Below are positions 20,918 through 30,498 of a stretch of 64,000 nucleotides of DNA, piece after piece. Both the position numbers and the translations under genes were made by a program. The notes beneath the pieces were generated by a model that saw only the letters and a list, made by a program, of their open reading frames with translations, did not search any database and had not been told where the DNA came from. Source of the DNA: Plasmodiophora brassicae (Eukaryota > Endomyxa > Phytomyxea > Plasmodiophorida > Plasmodiophoridae); NCBI GenBank assembly GCA_039704465.1, contig JASFAU010000001.1, positions 1,240,001 to 1,304,000 on the forward strand. Direction: 5' to 3'. Position 1 is the first letter of the stretch. Every line of letters begins with the position of its first letter.

Positions 20918-22165
20918 TCATTGCTCCTCAGTTGCGGTCGGTTGATTCCTGATGGCCAATGAGCTGGTCGGTGCGTTCGCGTCGCAGAGGCATCGTCGTA
21001 CAGTCGGGACTGGTTCATCAGCGCCGCCGATCCTTCTCTTGACGCCACGTCGTCCGCCTCGTTGCACGCCGATCACCGCCATCTGCCACCCGTTTGCGCA
21101 TCGCAAGCTGGTCAGCAGCCCGCCTCGAGGCAACGGCCAGGCCCAGTAGTGGCCTCCGTCGATAGCAACCAGCTCGATGCCGGTGGCCGTGTCCCAGATC
21201 TGTAGCCATCCTCGTTTCTCCCTCGTCGTCACGATCCAGGACCCATCCGCCGAGAATGTCGCGAACTGGTTGTCGAACGATTTAAGCAGGTGGACGTTGT
21301 CCTTGACGTCGGGCGATTCCGCCGACCTGGTCATGAGATGGTGGACGATGCGCTTCGTGGCCAGGTTGATCATGGCGATGGACTTGCGCGTCGGCAAGAG
21401 CACCAGGCGACCCGTCGGGGAGAACTCGATGAAACCCTCCCGTTGAGGGATTTGATGCCCTCTGATCTCCATACTGGTCAGCATCCGATGCGTGTGCACG
21501 TCATATTCGTTGAGCAGGATCAGCTTCTTGCTCGTGCCGAAAAGGGTGCCCCCAATGACGACCTTGTTCCCGTCGAACGAGAACCCGGCCGCTCGTGGTA
21601 GGAAATCAGGTGGAGATGGCAGACCGGTGATACGCCCGCTGGACAGACATCCGATGTTGACGAAGGACTTTCTGAATGGGAACGCGAGCCATCGTCCGCA
21701 TGGGGACAGCGAGATCGGCCAGCAGAGCCCGGGGACCTCTCGCAGGCGGAACCTCTGGACTGTGGTACCTGTTGCCGCATCGCGAACGAGAGCTTCGCCT
21801 TGCGTCTCGTCGAACATGACGGTCAGGCATCGGGCATCGCGCCCCAGGCCGACCGACCGCACGTGCAAAGGGTAGGCGCGGAACGTGTCCCGACGTGTCT
21901 CGTTGCCTGTGTCGGCTCGGAACCATGACTTGTGTTTACGGTAGACGACACAGATGCTGGTCTGGACTAGGCCGAACCCGAACGGGGACGCGCCCGGGAC
22001 GCCCATGGTCCGTTCTATAGCCAGGGACGCGGCCGCGAGACGGGTCACCTGAAGGGCACGTCGTGCGGCTACGTTGAAGCGACGGCTAACGGTGGCGAGG
22101 ACGGCGCGCTCCTCGGCGGTCACGAACGACATGATGATGTCCAGGGATAGCAGATCGGGGGCCAT
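20918..22165 (-). CDS. F-box-like / beta-propeller protein
   Basis: One open frame of 415 residues. Residues 1-40 (LLSLDIIMSFVTAEERAVLATVSRRF) have the pattern of an F-box helix bundle, which would link it to an SCF ubiquitin ligase through Skp1. The rest forms degenerate WD-type blades (LSPCGRWLAFPF, FSPTGRLVLLP, FSADGSWIVTTREKRGWLQIWDTATG). The C-terminal 45 residues are basic and polar. No closely matching named family is recognised, and the substrate is unknown. Its intronless structure and low blade conservation suggest a fast-evolving gene. Confidence is good that it is coding, moderate for F-box. Confidence 0.65.
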   Translation of the reverse strand: MAPDLLSLDIIMSFVTAEERAVLATVSRRFNVAARRALQVTRLAAASLAIERTMGVPGASPFGFGLVQTSICVVYRKHKSWFRADTGNETRRDTFRAYPLHVRSVGLGRDARCLTVMFDETQGEALVRDAATGTTVQRFRLREVPGLCWPISLSPCGRWLAFPFRKSFVNIGCLSSGRITGLPSPPDFLPRAAGFSFDGNKVVIGGTLFGTSKKLILLNEYDVHTHRMLTSMEIRGHQIPQREGFIEFSPTGRLVLLPTRKSIAMINLATKRIVHHLMTRSAESPDVKDNVHLLKSFDNQFATFSADGSWIVTTREKRGWLQIWDTATGIELVAIDGGHYWAWPLPRGGLLTSLRCANGWQMAVIGVQRGGRRGVKRRIGGADEPVPTVRRCLCDANAPTSSLAIRNQPTATEEQ

Positions 22166-22972
22166 CTGGTGGCGCCTGCCGATCTAGATACAACGCCACC
22201 AGCCGTCCAGTCGACGTTAATTATGACGCCGACCGGATCTTCCTAATCGATGACGGGCTGTGACGACCTGTCATTGTACTTCGTGGTAATCTCGGTATCG
22301 AAGTCGATTAACGCGCGTCGGCCTGGATCGATCCACGGGACGCTGACAACTTGAATGCCGTTATCGCCACCATGTGGACCCTGAGCACTGGCCAGACGAC
22401 GACCTCAACTGTTTCCTCAACGGCCATGCCGTCTGAAACTTCTTTCCAACGTTGCGAAAGGGGTTACCGTGCGGCACGGTCATTAACGAAAAACGGTTGA
22501 CTCCTTGTTGGACGACGTCACCCCTCGATCCCAGCTTCGTCTGATGATCGCTGGTTGCTGCTTGGCTATTGTACAAATATATCAAACGCGGTCCAGTAGC
22601 AGCGGATGGCCCAAACAAGAAGGCACGTCGAAAACAATAGATCGCGGAGGTTTCGGTACCCTCGAGAGCACCAAACGGACGCAGAAGGATGAACATGACC
22701 GAAACATATCCTGGGCAATTCTTTCGTCGACCAGCTGGCCACGAAGAGCACGCTCAAACGGACTTCCACGCGAGCGTAAGCAGGGTCGAACACGTCTCGC
22801 ACATTGCTTCTCAGCATTGCAGGGTGGGGAACCTCGATGCGATCGTTTCATGGCGATGTGACTTGTGGGGACAAATATTAATCAGCCAGATGAAGGGCCA
22901 GAACTGAATGGGGCCAGTTTTGCTCAAAAATGCATCGGCCAGCAGTCGACAGTTTGAAAGTCCGCTGGAGCT
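22166..22972. other. 807-bp spacer without recognised gene
   Basis: No coding exon, RNA or clear repeat. Short open frames exist on both strands but lack protein-like composition, splice partners or known motifs. It contains the promoters of two divergent genes (F-box protein to the left, DNAJC9 to the right). Confidence 0.5.
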
Positions 22973-23740
22973 ATGACGGCGACGACGTTCTACGACCTGC
23001 TCGGCGTATCCAAGTCCGACGACCTGACAGCCGACGTCCTGCGAAAAGCGTACTACAAGAAAGCGCTGCTGGTGCATCCAGACAAGGACCCGAGCCCAGA
23101 GGCCGTTGCGCGATTTCAGGTGGGTCTGGTGCGCACCTACCGCCTTGGGTTCGCGTATGCTGACGGTAGTGCAGGAGCTCTCGAGGGCATTCGAAGTACT
23201 TAGTGATCCCGATACGCGTGCGCGATACGATCTAGATGGTGAAGGTTTCGATGCCGACGATCTGCAGGTCGATGCGAGCTCGGACGAGGACCGTATCATG
23301 CAAGTATGTCGCGACCTGTTCGAGAAGGCGAAACCGCTCGATATGGATGAAATTGCGTCGGCAGCCAAAGAGGCGCGTACGAATATCAGCGAACAGGTGC
23401 ATTGTTTGCCTTGATGATCCAGCCCAATCGCTCAACGTCGCTGTCTCCAGGATTCCAATGACCTACGGAGGTATTATAACCAATTCGATGGCCAGATTAG
23501 CAAGATCATGCAGGTGGATGAATGGCCTAGTTGCGCCTGGCTTCCCAGTTGCTGACCTGGATACAGTGTGTGAACTGCAAGAGGTCGGCGGCGATTGCGC
23601 ACCTGAAATCCCTGATCGATGACGGCGTGCTCAAGATGACGCCAGCGTTCCAGAAGACCGTTGGCGCTCCGGGAAGAGTACCAGCGTCGAAGAAACGCGG
23701 ATCGTCGTCGAAGAAACCGAAGAAGACGATCGCTAAATAG
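22973..23740 (+). CDS. DNAJC9: J-domain histone chaperone, DNAJC9 homolog
   Basis: Exons 22973-23119, 23175-23396, 23451-23513 and 23567-23740, all phase 0, encode about 201 residues. The J domain fills residues 1-75 with the invariant HPD (LLVHPDKD). It is followed by the DNAJC9-type helical region: DEDRIMQVCRDLFEKAKPLDMDEI, then DLRRYYNQFDGQISKIMQ and IAHLKSLIDDGVL. The C-terminus is Lys/Ser-rich, a likely nuclear signal. DNAJC9 brings Hsp70 to histone H3-H4 chaperoning, so a nuclear chromatin role is expected. It is shorter than the animal protein (about 260), lacking the long charged tail. Confidence 0.82.
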
Positions 23741-23962
23741 AGCCCAGTGCTGATTAGTGATTACTGATTACGATTGCACGTCAGCCGTTCTATTTATAGT
23801 TTTGCCTACGTGGACTGCCGCCTGCCGGAATGCCGGGCGGCGCCTGTGCGAACCAGCATACTGCATACGCCGTGAGTCACGATCGTTGCTTCCGGCAAGC
23901 GCTGTGCCGATCGGAACCGGTTGCCTATCGCGTTCCATTTGCGAATCGGCGCTGCGACAGTC

Positions 23963-24484
23963 ATGCCTTCGTTCCCCGTTGCGTTCATTGCCCTGTTGTT
24001 CGTGTCGGCGCCCGTGACCTTCTCTGATGCTGTTGTCGACGATGAGCTCGAATCGGGCAAGCCGTTTTTCACGGGCAAGGCCGCCGAAGTCGTACAGATG
24101 TTCCGGGATCAGAGGAGTCCCGCTGATATCAAGAAGGGGATTCTCGACATGTTGGGTGGGGCCCAGGCCGACGACGACCTGAACTCCAAGATCGACGCGC
24201 TGACCGCTGATGACGTGATGAAGCACGTGAGCGGGATCGCGGGCATGGCCCTGGATCCCAGCCCGGACGCCCAGAAACAGTTCCTCGATACCCTCCTCAG
24301 CGACAAGATGCCGCCGGCAGTCATGGCGGCCTTGACCGACTTCCTTCAGCACAAGGCCGTCGCTTCGTTGCTCGGCGTTGATCCTGGCGCAGCTGACGAC
24401 ATGCATGGCGAACAGGACGAGTTCGCCACCGACGACGAGGCTGATGATGAAGACGACGACGTCGACGACAGCAGCGAGCTGTGA
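23963..24484 (+). CDS. Secreted acidic protein, unknown function
   Basis: 173 residues from ATG 23963. The first 21 residues form a signal peptide (MPSFPVAFIALLFVSAPVTF then SDA). The mature part is all-helical in character, with a Met/Leu/Asp-rich pattern and Pro-spaced helices. The last 30 residues are almost entirely Asp/Glu (the tail includes DEADDEDDDVDD). There are no cysteines and no membrane segments after the signal. No ER-retention motif (it ends SSEL, not KDEL). I recognise no family. An in-frame ATG at 23921 would place the hydrophobic segment internally and is less likely. It could be a luminal calcium buffer or an exported protein. Both are guesses. Confidence 0.6.
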   Translation: MPSFPVAFIALLFVSAPVTFSDAVVDDELESGKPFFTGKAAEVVQMFRDQRSPADIKKGILDMLGGAQADDDLNSKIDALTADDVMKHVSGIAGMALDPSPDAQKQFLDTLLSDKMPPAVMAALTDFLQHKAVASLLGVDPGAADDMHGEQDEFATDDEADDEDDDVDDSSEL

Positions 24485-24614
24485 TCTACATCCCGGTCAT
24501 ACAATCCCGCATTTCGCTGTTGTCACAATCCTGGGCCGGTTTGGTAGGACAGCAGTACGTATAGGCGGAGCAGGGTCGCCTTCGGATTACGGCCAGGTGC
24601 GTGGCGAGACGCGC

Positions 24615-25439
24615 ATGATGGCAGAGTTGACGTCGCCCCCGCTTCGCATCCTCTGCCTGCATGGGTTCCGTCAGCACGCTAGCCAATTTAGGGGTAAGAC
24701 CGCAGCCTTGAAGTACGTACGAACGATTGTCCCTGTCGCGAAACGGCCGGGAACCGTCTGCTGACGCGCGTGTCGCAGGCGTGTCCTGAAGGAGGTCGCG
24801 GATTTGGATTATGTTCAAGGTCCACATCGTGTCATGCCGCTGAGTGCACCAGAGGGCACCAGTCAGTCGGCCAGTGTGCCGGTGGCGAATTCGACAACGC
24901 TGATGTGACGTGTAGCGCTGGATGAGGTCCCGCTCCAATGTGCCTGGTGGTTGCTGGACGATGCCACGCTCGAGTACCGAGGCTGGCAGGTCTGTCCCCC
25001 GGGGCGGTTTGTTGCACGTCCTCACTGATGTGTTCGTCAACAGGCGAGCGTGGATCTGATTCGTGACGTGGTGAAAGAACGCGGGCCGTTCGACGGAATT
25101 CTGGGGTTCTCGCAGGGCGCCTGCATGGCCGCCGTCTATTGTGCCGCACAGCAGGCCAACCAGTTCGACAATGCGTTCAGGTTCGCCATCCTGGCTGGTG
25201 GATTCGTGCCGCGTGCCCCAGACCTGCAGCCCCTGTTCTCCACGCCGATCGCGATCCCCAGCCTGCACATCGTCGGCGACACGGATACGATGGTTCCCCC
25301 CGAGGTCAGCATGCATCTGTCCACGTGTTTCGCATCACCCGCCGTCCATCACCACCCAGGCGGGCACTTCATCCCGACGGCACCAGATAGCGCCGTCGTC
25401 TACCGGCAATTCGTCCAAGCGCATCGCCAGTCGAGATAA
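24615..25439 (+). CDS. FSH1/OVCA2-type serine hydrolase
   Basis: Exons 24615-24712, 24779-24873, 24916-24989 and 25044-25439 encode about 220 residues. The protein is an alpha/beta hydrolase with the FSH1 features: N-terminal RILCLHGFRQ, a double-Trp segment before the nucleophile elbow, nucleophile Ser in GFSQGA, acid Asp in GDTDTMVP and base His in HPGGHFIPT. The likely reaction is hydrolysis of small esters or thioesters. The human relative OVCA2 is a long-chain esterase, and yeast FSH1 is uncharacterised in substrate. Probably cytosolic, since no targeting signal is seen. Intron 2 is only 42 nt. The exon assignments are supported by the WW motif and triad falling in one frame. Confidence 0.85.
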
Positions 25440-25582
25440 ACATATCATTACACCGGTGGGGCACCTCTGTATTGGTGTGGCGCCTCGCGAATCGCGTCAT
25501 TGCGCGATGGGGGACGTCGACGACACCAAAGGTGCCGCGCCGCCCGCATCGATTCGATCCATCGTCGGCCCTGCCCTGGCCT

Positions 25583-26201
25583 ATGGTACGACAGTTCCGG
25601 GTATGGGCCCGCTGGCTACTGTTTGACCAGGGGGGCCTGCCTTGCGTGATAGGGACTCTCGGCGGTTCCCTGTATGCGATCCGGCAGGCGTACACGGGGG
25701 ACCCTCTCGTGCGCCCGGCGGCACGGTTTGGGCTCAACGTCGGCATCGGCGTCGCCATGTACATGGCGTTCCGGAACCGGTTGGGATACGACGACCCCGA
25801 GACCGACCTCAGGAAGGTCGTGTTCGCCGGCCACGCCACAGGTGCCATGATCGGCCTCTTGAACGGCAGTATCCGTTATGCCGCTCAGGGGTAATTGCAT
25901 GTCGTTGCTACGTGTTCCGGGTCTGACAGGATCATGCAGCGCGATCGTGATCGGGCTCGGTGCCGGTGCGCTTCGCCTGGGAAACGACATGCTCTGGAAC
26001 TGGGCCCGCAGGCGGGCGAACGCCGCGGACGAGCCCGGGGTTCAGGACCCGAAGGCGACCTGGCTACCCAAATGGTCGCCTATTCAAAGGACCGACCACG
26101 AACATAACGCGCGGCGCCGGCAGAACGCCCTGCTGATACAGACGATGGTGGACGACTTGGAGGAGTTCGAGAAAAGCCAGAGCAGCGCCGCCGCTGGATG
26201 A
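25583..26201 (+). CDS. Tim17/Tim22/Tim23-like mitochondrial membrane protein (tentative)
   Basis: Exons 25583-25890 and 25940-26201 encode about 189 residues. Glycine-rich hydrophobic helices (CVIGTLGGSLYAIRQAYTG, FGLNVGIGVAMYMAFRN, VFAGHATGAMIGLLNGS, IVIGLGAGALRLGNDMLW) have the spacing of the four-helix Tim17 fold shared by Tim17, Tim22, Tim23, NDUFA11 and TIMMDC1. The C-terminal 65 residues are soluble and charged. I cannot tell which member it is. An import-channel subunit or a complex I accessory subunit are both possible. An upstream start at 25507 in another frame (MGDVDDTKG) could be a first exon but does not splice in phase with a canonical short intron, so ATG 25583 is given. Confidence 0.5.
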
Positions 26202-26490
26202 CCGGCGGCGCCCATCCACTACCGCAGGTAGCAACGTGCACGAATAGACAATTCTTCACCCTTGGCTATTCGTTGCGGCCGTCAGTGCCCCAAGTACTAG
26301 CTCTGCGTCGCTCCGCATGACTTGCAGGTCGCCGAGATCGTATCCACCAGAGACGATGCCGGGCATGTGAAACGCAACGCGCGCTCGACGAGGTTGCACA
26401 ACGCCGTCGCCATGGAAGCAGTACAACGTTTACTGAAAGGCAGTACGTGGGTTACATGACGACGAATGCCCTCTTTGTCACAGGTCTTGG

Positions 26491-26661
26491 TCACGGCTGC
26501 AAACGACGTCGTGCGAAGGTTTGCTGCACAGCGGCCGAGCCAAAGCGCACGCCCAGCACGCGCTCGGCCTTGGTCAGCTCACCGGGCTTCGTTTTCACAA
26601 ACGTGATACCGAGAACGCGCTCGGCCTTGGCGGCACTCGCTGTCTTGGTCAAGACGGTCAT
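26491..26661 (-). CDS. Small ORF with internal duplication (uncertain)
   Basis: A 56-codon frame from ATG 26661 with a twice-repeated KAERVLG motif (KAERVLGITF and KAERVLGVRF) and a basic end. The DNA repeat AAGGCCGAGCGCGTnCTnGG is visible at about 26560 and 26610. A second open segment downstream on the same strand (26420-26297, with CKSCG near the end) might be another exon, but I found no phase-compatible junction. It may be a real short protein or chance. No family is recognised. Confidence 0.3.
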   Translation of the reverse strand: MTVLTKTASAAKAERVLGITFVKTKPGELTKAERVLGVRFGSAAVQQTFARRRLQP

Positions 26662-26862
26662 GCTTATTGCAAATGACGTGGCCTGACATTAGGCGCGCAC
26701 CAGGCGCGTGCCTGGGAAGGATGATGGGCGGTGATACATTCCTCCACCTTTACGGCCTTTTCTCCAGTCACCCATGCTCCACATTACAACCTTCCGATGC
26801 GTCATGATACGTACTAGGCGGATGAGCAGAACTATGGCACATGTCGGAGTGTGTTAGCCGGC

Positions 26863-27465
26863 CTAGTTGCCACCTTTAGGGAAACCCGGTCGCAGGTTTC
26901 GGAATGAACTCGGCGGCAACGAATGTTTCTGCAGGCGTATCTGCACCAGTTGCAGGTCGGAGCGAATACGGTCAAGCACCGGCAGGGCTTCTGGCCTTCG
27001 GGAATCGACTGATCGATCGTTGGGATAGGACATCTCGTCACGTTTGCGACATTTGTAGGCGGCGACGAGGCTCTCCAGTGTCTGGACGTCGCATGGCGGC
27101 GTTTGCTCAGCGGACACTGGAAGGCACCTGGACGCTCTTGGCGGAGGGCCCGTCCGTCTGGTGCCCAAATCGTCAACCAAATCCTCGTGTTGAATACGCA
27201 CCTCAGGAACGCCACCATCGACCCTCGTTACCGCACAAGGAGGTGCATCTGACGATTTAGGTGTCGGCTCTCGCGATGGGGTCGCCGCTGCGACCCGTAT
27301 TCGATTAAGGTTGTCGAACATGCTCTCCCAGGACGACAGCCCAAGGTTGGACTTGAGCGCATGCATAGCGTCCTCTGGCGCCTGTTCGTCAGCGGGCGTT
27401 GGCCAGTTCGCGAACGGGTCCGAGCCACCCCACATCTTCGAACCGCCCGACGGCGCCGATGACAT
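26863..27465 (-). CDS. Hypothetical protein, polar
   Basis: 200 residues from ATG 27465. The N-terminus has a W/F/P-rich start (SKMWGGSDPFANWPTP) and then a helix with SSWESMFDNL. The rest is charged, Pro/Arg-rich and probably disordered, ending in PGFPKGGN. No recognised domain, signal peptide or membrane segment. The DPF tripeptide is the kind of short motif used by endocytic adaptors, but one copy proves nothing. Coding status rests on length and composition. Confidence 0.45.
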   Translation of the reverse strand: MSSAPSGGSKMWGGSDPFANWPTPADEQAPEDAMHALKSNLGLSSWESMFDNLNRIRVAAATPSREPTPKSSDAPPCAVTRVDGGVPEVRIQHEDLVDDLGTRRTGPPPRASRCLPVSAEQTPPCDVQTLESLVAAYKCRKRDEMSYPNDRSVDSRRPEALPVLDRIRSDLQLVQIRLQKHSLPPSSFRNLRPGFPKGGN

Positions 27466-27548
27466 TGAACGGCAGTGCCTTTTACGACCAAACGGTACTC
27501 TACTTGATCCAGAGAAGGGATGACGGCAGCTATGGTTCCACAGTTTAA

Positions 27549-28653
27549 TTATCCGGCTGAAATATGATCGGCTTCCGATTCTGGCGCCGCACGCTTTCGT
27601 GGCAGGAATGCGCCTCTGACCATTCGGAAGACCTTGAACAGGAAGAACGCGTTCAGCAAGTTGAACAGGAAGACGGTGAGTATTACGAGCCGGGCCGCGT
27701 TCTGCAGGAATAGTGGGTCACTGTCGGCAGCTGCGGTTGGATTTCGCAATGCAAACACGGTCGCATCAGACGCAGGTGGCCATAGTTCGGCGAACATCCG
27801 AGGCGTGGCAATGAACGAACCCCAGATGGTACGCACTGCCACGAACACGATCCCAAACGAACAGTTCACGACGTTGATCAGGATAGGGTGATGATAGTTC
27901 AGCTGCAAACACATCCACCGTATCGCCAGGAACGGAGTGGATAGCTCGAACAGCAGGAACACGACGCCGAAGTAGGTAAACTTGCTATAGAAGGCCAACG
28001 TGAACGCGATCAATGCCATCGTATGATGCAGGATGAAGACGTAGGTCGGTCCTCCGGGGAACCTGATCATCTCGACGATATCCGAGGAGAAATACGCTGA
28101 GACACGTTCGGGTCATTTCCTATTTGAAGTGGCATCCAGCGGGCAGCAGATCATCCCTACCGGACGAATGTACGACCAGAAGCTCGGCCCAGAGGTCCCG
28201 CGCGAATATATGGTCTTGGTGCATCGGTGCCGTTGCACTCAGGTAGAGCGTCAGAGCCCCGGTCGACGATACAATCGCGTGGATAAAGGAGGTGACGTGA
28301 GTCGCGCCGATCACGACAAAATCGTGCACAGTATGGCGCTGGCGCCCTTTCCGGAGCCGGCTGCGAATCCACCCGACGTTCCGGGAAGCGACGGCCACGA
28401 ACGCGAGGGTGATGCATTGGTATACAGCAGACATCGCCACGAACGGCGCCCACATCGGTGTGCTGACCAGCGGCAGGTGCGGCGCGTGTGCAGGCAGCAG
28501 GAACATCATGACAATGAACACGATCGACAGCGCCATTGATGTCCGCCGAACACGCTCACCGAGCAACGCCTTATCGCTTCGTCGGCGCTGTCGCATCGCA
28601 CTGGACGACCACACCGCCATGACGCCCGCTGAACTATCCGTCTGAGCCGACAT
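27549..28653 (-). CDS. TLC-domain (TRAM-LAG1-CLN8) membrane protein
   Basis: Exons 28653-28161 and 28096-27549 encode about 346 residues. Several membrane helices are present. The TLC core is recognisable: HDFVVIGATHVTSFIHAI, YFSSDIVEMI, and the His pair in ILHHTMALIAF, followed by FLLFELSTPFL. The C-terminus is basic, acidic and polar. TLC proteins include ceramide synthases, CLN8 cargo receptors and the TLCD lipid-remodelling proteins. The Lag1p motif of ceramide synthase (HHxxx...DDxxD region) is incomplete here, so TLCD/CLN8-like is the better label. Likely in the endoplasmic reticulum or plasma membrane. Confidence 0.75.
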
Positions 28654-28966
28654 TGTGACCAGCAGCGAACGCGTCAATCCTACCGAGAAGGGCGGTGCGG
28701 TACGAAATCAGTTGCGACATGCCCGACGCAACAAAGATCGGCGCCCGACGTACAGCCACGTCGAACGCCCTCGTCTCAGGGCAGCGCACGACTCGGCGAA
28801 CGGATTGGCACGCAATGGCCGCAAGTTCGGCGACTGTCGTCAGCATCAGCAGCAGCACTGTGACGAGCTCGTGGTCCTGAGCCGCAACCGCGTCGTCGGG
28901 CTCGCACGCATTGTCCACCACCTCGACGTCATCGGTCGCGGCGCCCTCCTCGCCCACCGCATCCAT
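28634..28966 (-). CDS. Possible small membrane protein or upstream exon (uncertain)
   Basis: A 110-codon frame from ATG 28966, acidic for the first 35 residues, then one hydrophobic stretch (ELVTVLLLMLTTVAELAAIA), then basic. It overlaps the TLC gene start by 20 nt in another frame. It might be a separate small gene, or a 5' exon of the TLC gene through an intron I cannot place. The opposite strand is also open for 150 codons, a common side effect of GC-rich coding sequence. Confidence 0.25.
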   Translation of the reverse strand: MDAVGEEGAATDDVEVVDNACEPDDAVAAQDHELVTVLLLMLTTVAELAAIACQSVRRVVRCPETRAFDVAVRRAPIFVASGMSQLISYRTALLGRIDAFAAGHNVGSDG

Positions 28967-29240
28967 GCCCCCGCCCACGAATCTCGCCGACAGACGGTCC
29001 TGCAGGCTGGAACGCACGCGAAGGACAACGAACGGCGTCTGACTGTCGCTCTCGACCGCACCCGCGGCGGTGCCGCGCCACCCCCTCAAACGTGGCGGCT
29101 CCGACTGTTGAATGGCCTATGTAACCCCTAAATATAGCGAGGGGGCCTCCAGGAGCGTAGGCACGTCCACACCGAAACATCGGGGCCACCCTGGTTTATC
29201 CACCACTTTTGTTGAAGTCAGATCTGCTGCTGCTGGGCAG

Positions 29241-30089
29241 TCACTTGTCGGCCGCAGTTGGGCTCCTGACGAGCGAGTCGCCGAACGTCGGGAACGCCGA
29301 CTCGAGGCGCTTGACCAGGTCGGCTTCCGTGTTGGTCGCCGTGTTCAGGTCCGAGAAGCGCGTGAACCGCTTCGTGGCCGGGGCGGGTGCCGCCTGGGAA
29401 TCCGGGTGGATGTACGGCGCGCGAATCTCAGCGGGTTGCCATGGCTGATCAGCGGACTGCTTGGCGGGTGTCGACGCCGTCGTTTCCGTCGGCAGGACGC
29501 GCCGCTCGCTTTCCTCGTGGACGAAGACGCAGCGGGATCCGAACGAGCACGTGCCGGTCGCTTTGTACTGCTTGCAGTCGACTGTCTTGTACTTCGGGTG
29601 CCGCTGAACGGGACGAAGTTCCTCGGCGCCGTGCGCGAACTGGCACTTGGCCCCGTACGGGCAGGTGTTCATCTGCGACCACGACCGGCACAACTCGGTC
29701 TTGTACAGATCGGACTTGGCCAGCGACGTCGTCGACGCCGTTGACGTGTTCCGAGACAGCGCTGCCGGGCGTGGTGCCACTGTGGGAGGCCCCCAGATGC
29801 GATCCGACAAGGTCAGCGGCCAGGCGCGGCTGGTTGTCACCTGCGGGCGATTGTTATCAATCGCCGGAGCACGCCACGACGACGACGACGCCGACGATCG
29901 CCACGTCCCGGACGATTGCATCTGGACCAGGGCGGCATTGCTAAGGAGGCGGGGCGTCGTGGAGACAGAACGTGGCATCAGCAACGGCGCCCGCAGCGAC
30001 GTGGCCGCTGGACGCTGATGCACCATGAAACACTTGTCGCCGTTGGGGCACTGTCCAGTCTTGGCGAACGCGCGGCAGACGGGCATCAT
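29241..30089 (-). CDS. CCCH zinc-finger protein with a tristetraprolin-type tandem
   Basis: 282 residues in one exon. Three C-x8-C-x5-C-x3-H fingers: one at the N-terminus (from C5: [16 protein letters not shown]) and a tandem pair at about 128-196. Each tandem finger is led by a Y-K-T-like tripeptide ([10 protein letters not shown] and [10 protein letters not shown]) as in TTP/ZFP36. The linker between the tandem fingers is of normal length. Such pairs bind AU-rich RNA and promote deadenylation. The extra N-terminal finger departs from animal TTP. Between the fingers is a Ser/Arg/Pro-rich disordered region. ATG 30089 starts right before the first finger (MMPVCRAF). Confidence 0.85.
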   Translation of the reverse strand: MMPVCRAFAKTGQCPNGDKCFMVHQRPAATSLRAPLLMPRSVSTTPRLLSNAALVQMQSSGTWRSSASSSSWRAPAIDNNRPQVTTSRAWPLTLSDRIWGPPTVAPRPAALSRNTSTASTTSLAKSDLYKTELCRSWSQMNTCPYGAKCQFAHGAEELRPVQRHPKYKTVDCKQYKATGTCSFGSRCVFVHEESERRVLPTETTASTPAKQSADQPWQPAEIRAPYIHPDSQAAPAPATKRFTRFSDLNTATNTEADLVKRLESAFPTFGDSLVRSPTAADK

Positions 30090-30274
30090 GGTTTCGAACC
30101 GGGGGAATCAGTTACCGAAGTTGAGAAGTGCCGTTCGAGGGGGACGGGTCGCTTTGGCAATTATGAGCCAATTCAAGAATGCCTGGCAACCACCGACGAT
30201 CCTGAACAGCATCGTCCCAAACCGGTTCCGCCCTGCCCCTTCGTGAGTCACGTTCCGGCGCCCTCTGCCAGTGC

Positions 30275-30307
30275 CCTCGTGACGTCACGGTGGCATACGT
30301 CACGAGG
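30275..30307. promoter_or_regulatory. CRE-like inverted repeat upstream of the CCCH gene
   Basis: Arms CCTCGTGACGT (30275-30285) and ACGTCACGAGG (30297-30307) are perfectly complementary around an 11-bp centre. The left arm contains the full TGACGTCA octamer (30280-30287), the consensus site of bZIP factors such as CREB/ATF. It sits about 190 bp upstream of the CCCH protein's start codon, so a promoter element is the simplest reading. The surrounding 30090-30498 spacer holds no other feature I can support. Confidence 0.5.
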
Positions 30308-30498
30308 AACAACAACGACTGGTGCTGCGATGTCAACCGACCCAAACTGGACCTATGTAAACCGGTGACGTCCATCGGCTGGCCTCGCCCCGCTCTGACT
30401 GTCAGGAGCGGCCGCCGACCGACCGGTGCCGCGCAATATTAGGGCGCCTGCCATAGAGTTTCAAGGAGCAGGTGCGTGTGGCAGTTTCGCAGCGTAGT

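Noticed and set aside
22361..22907. Open frames on both strands as possible transposon remnants
   Set aside because: No transposase, integrase or reverse-transcriptase motif, no terminal repeats, and no splice partners.
28655..29131. Plus-strand open frame of 158 codons
   Set aside because: Composition is that of a GC-rich shadow (Arg/His-rich, no motif), and it lies over minus-strand coding sequence.
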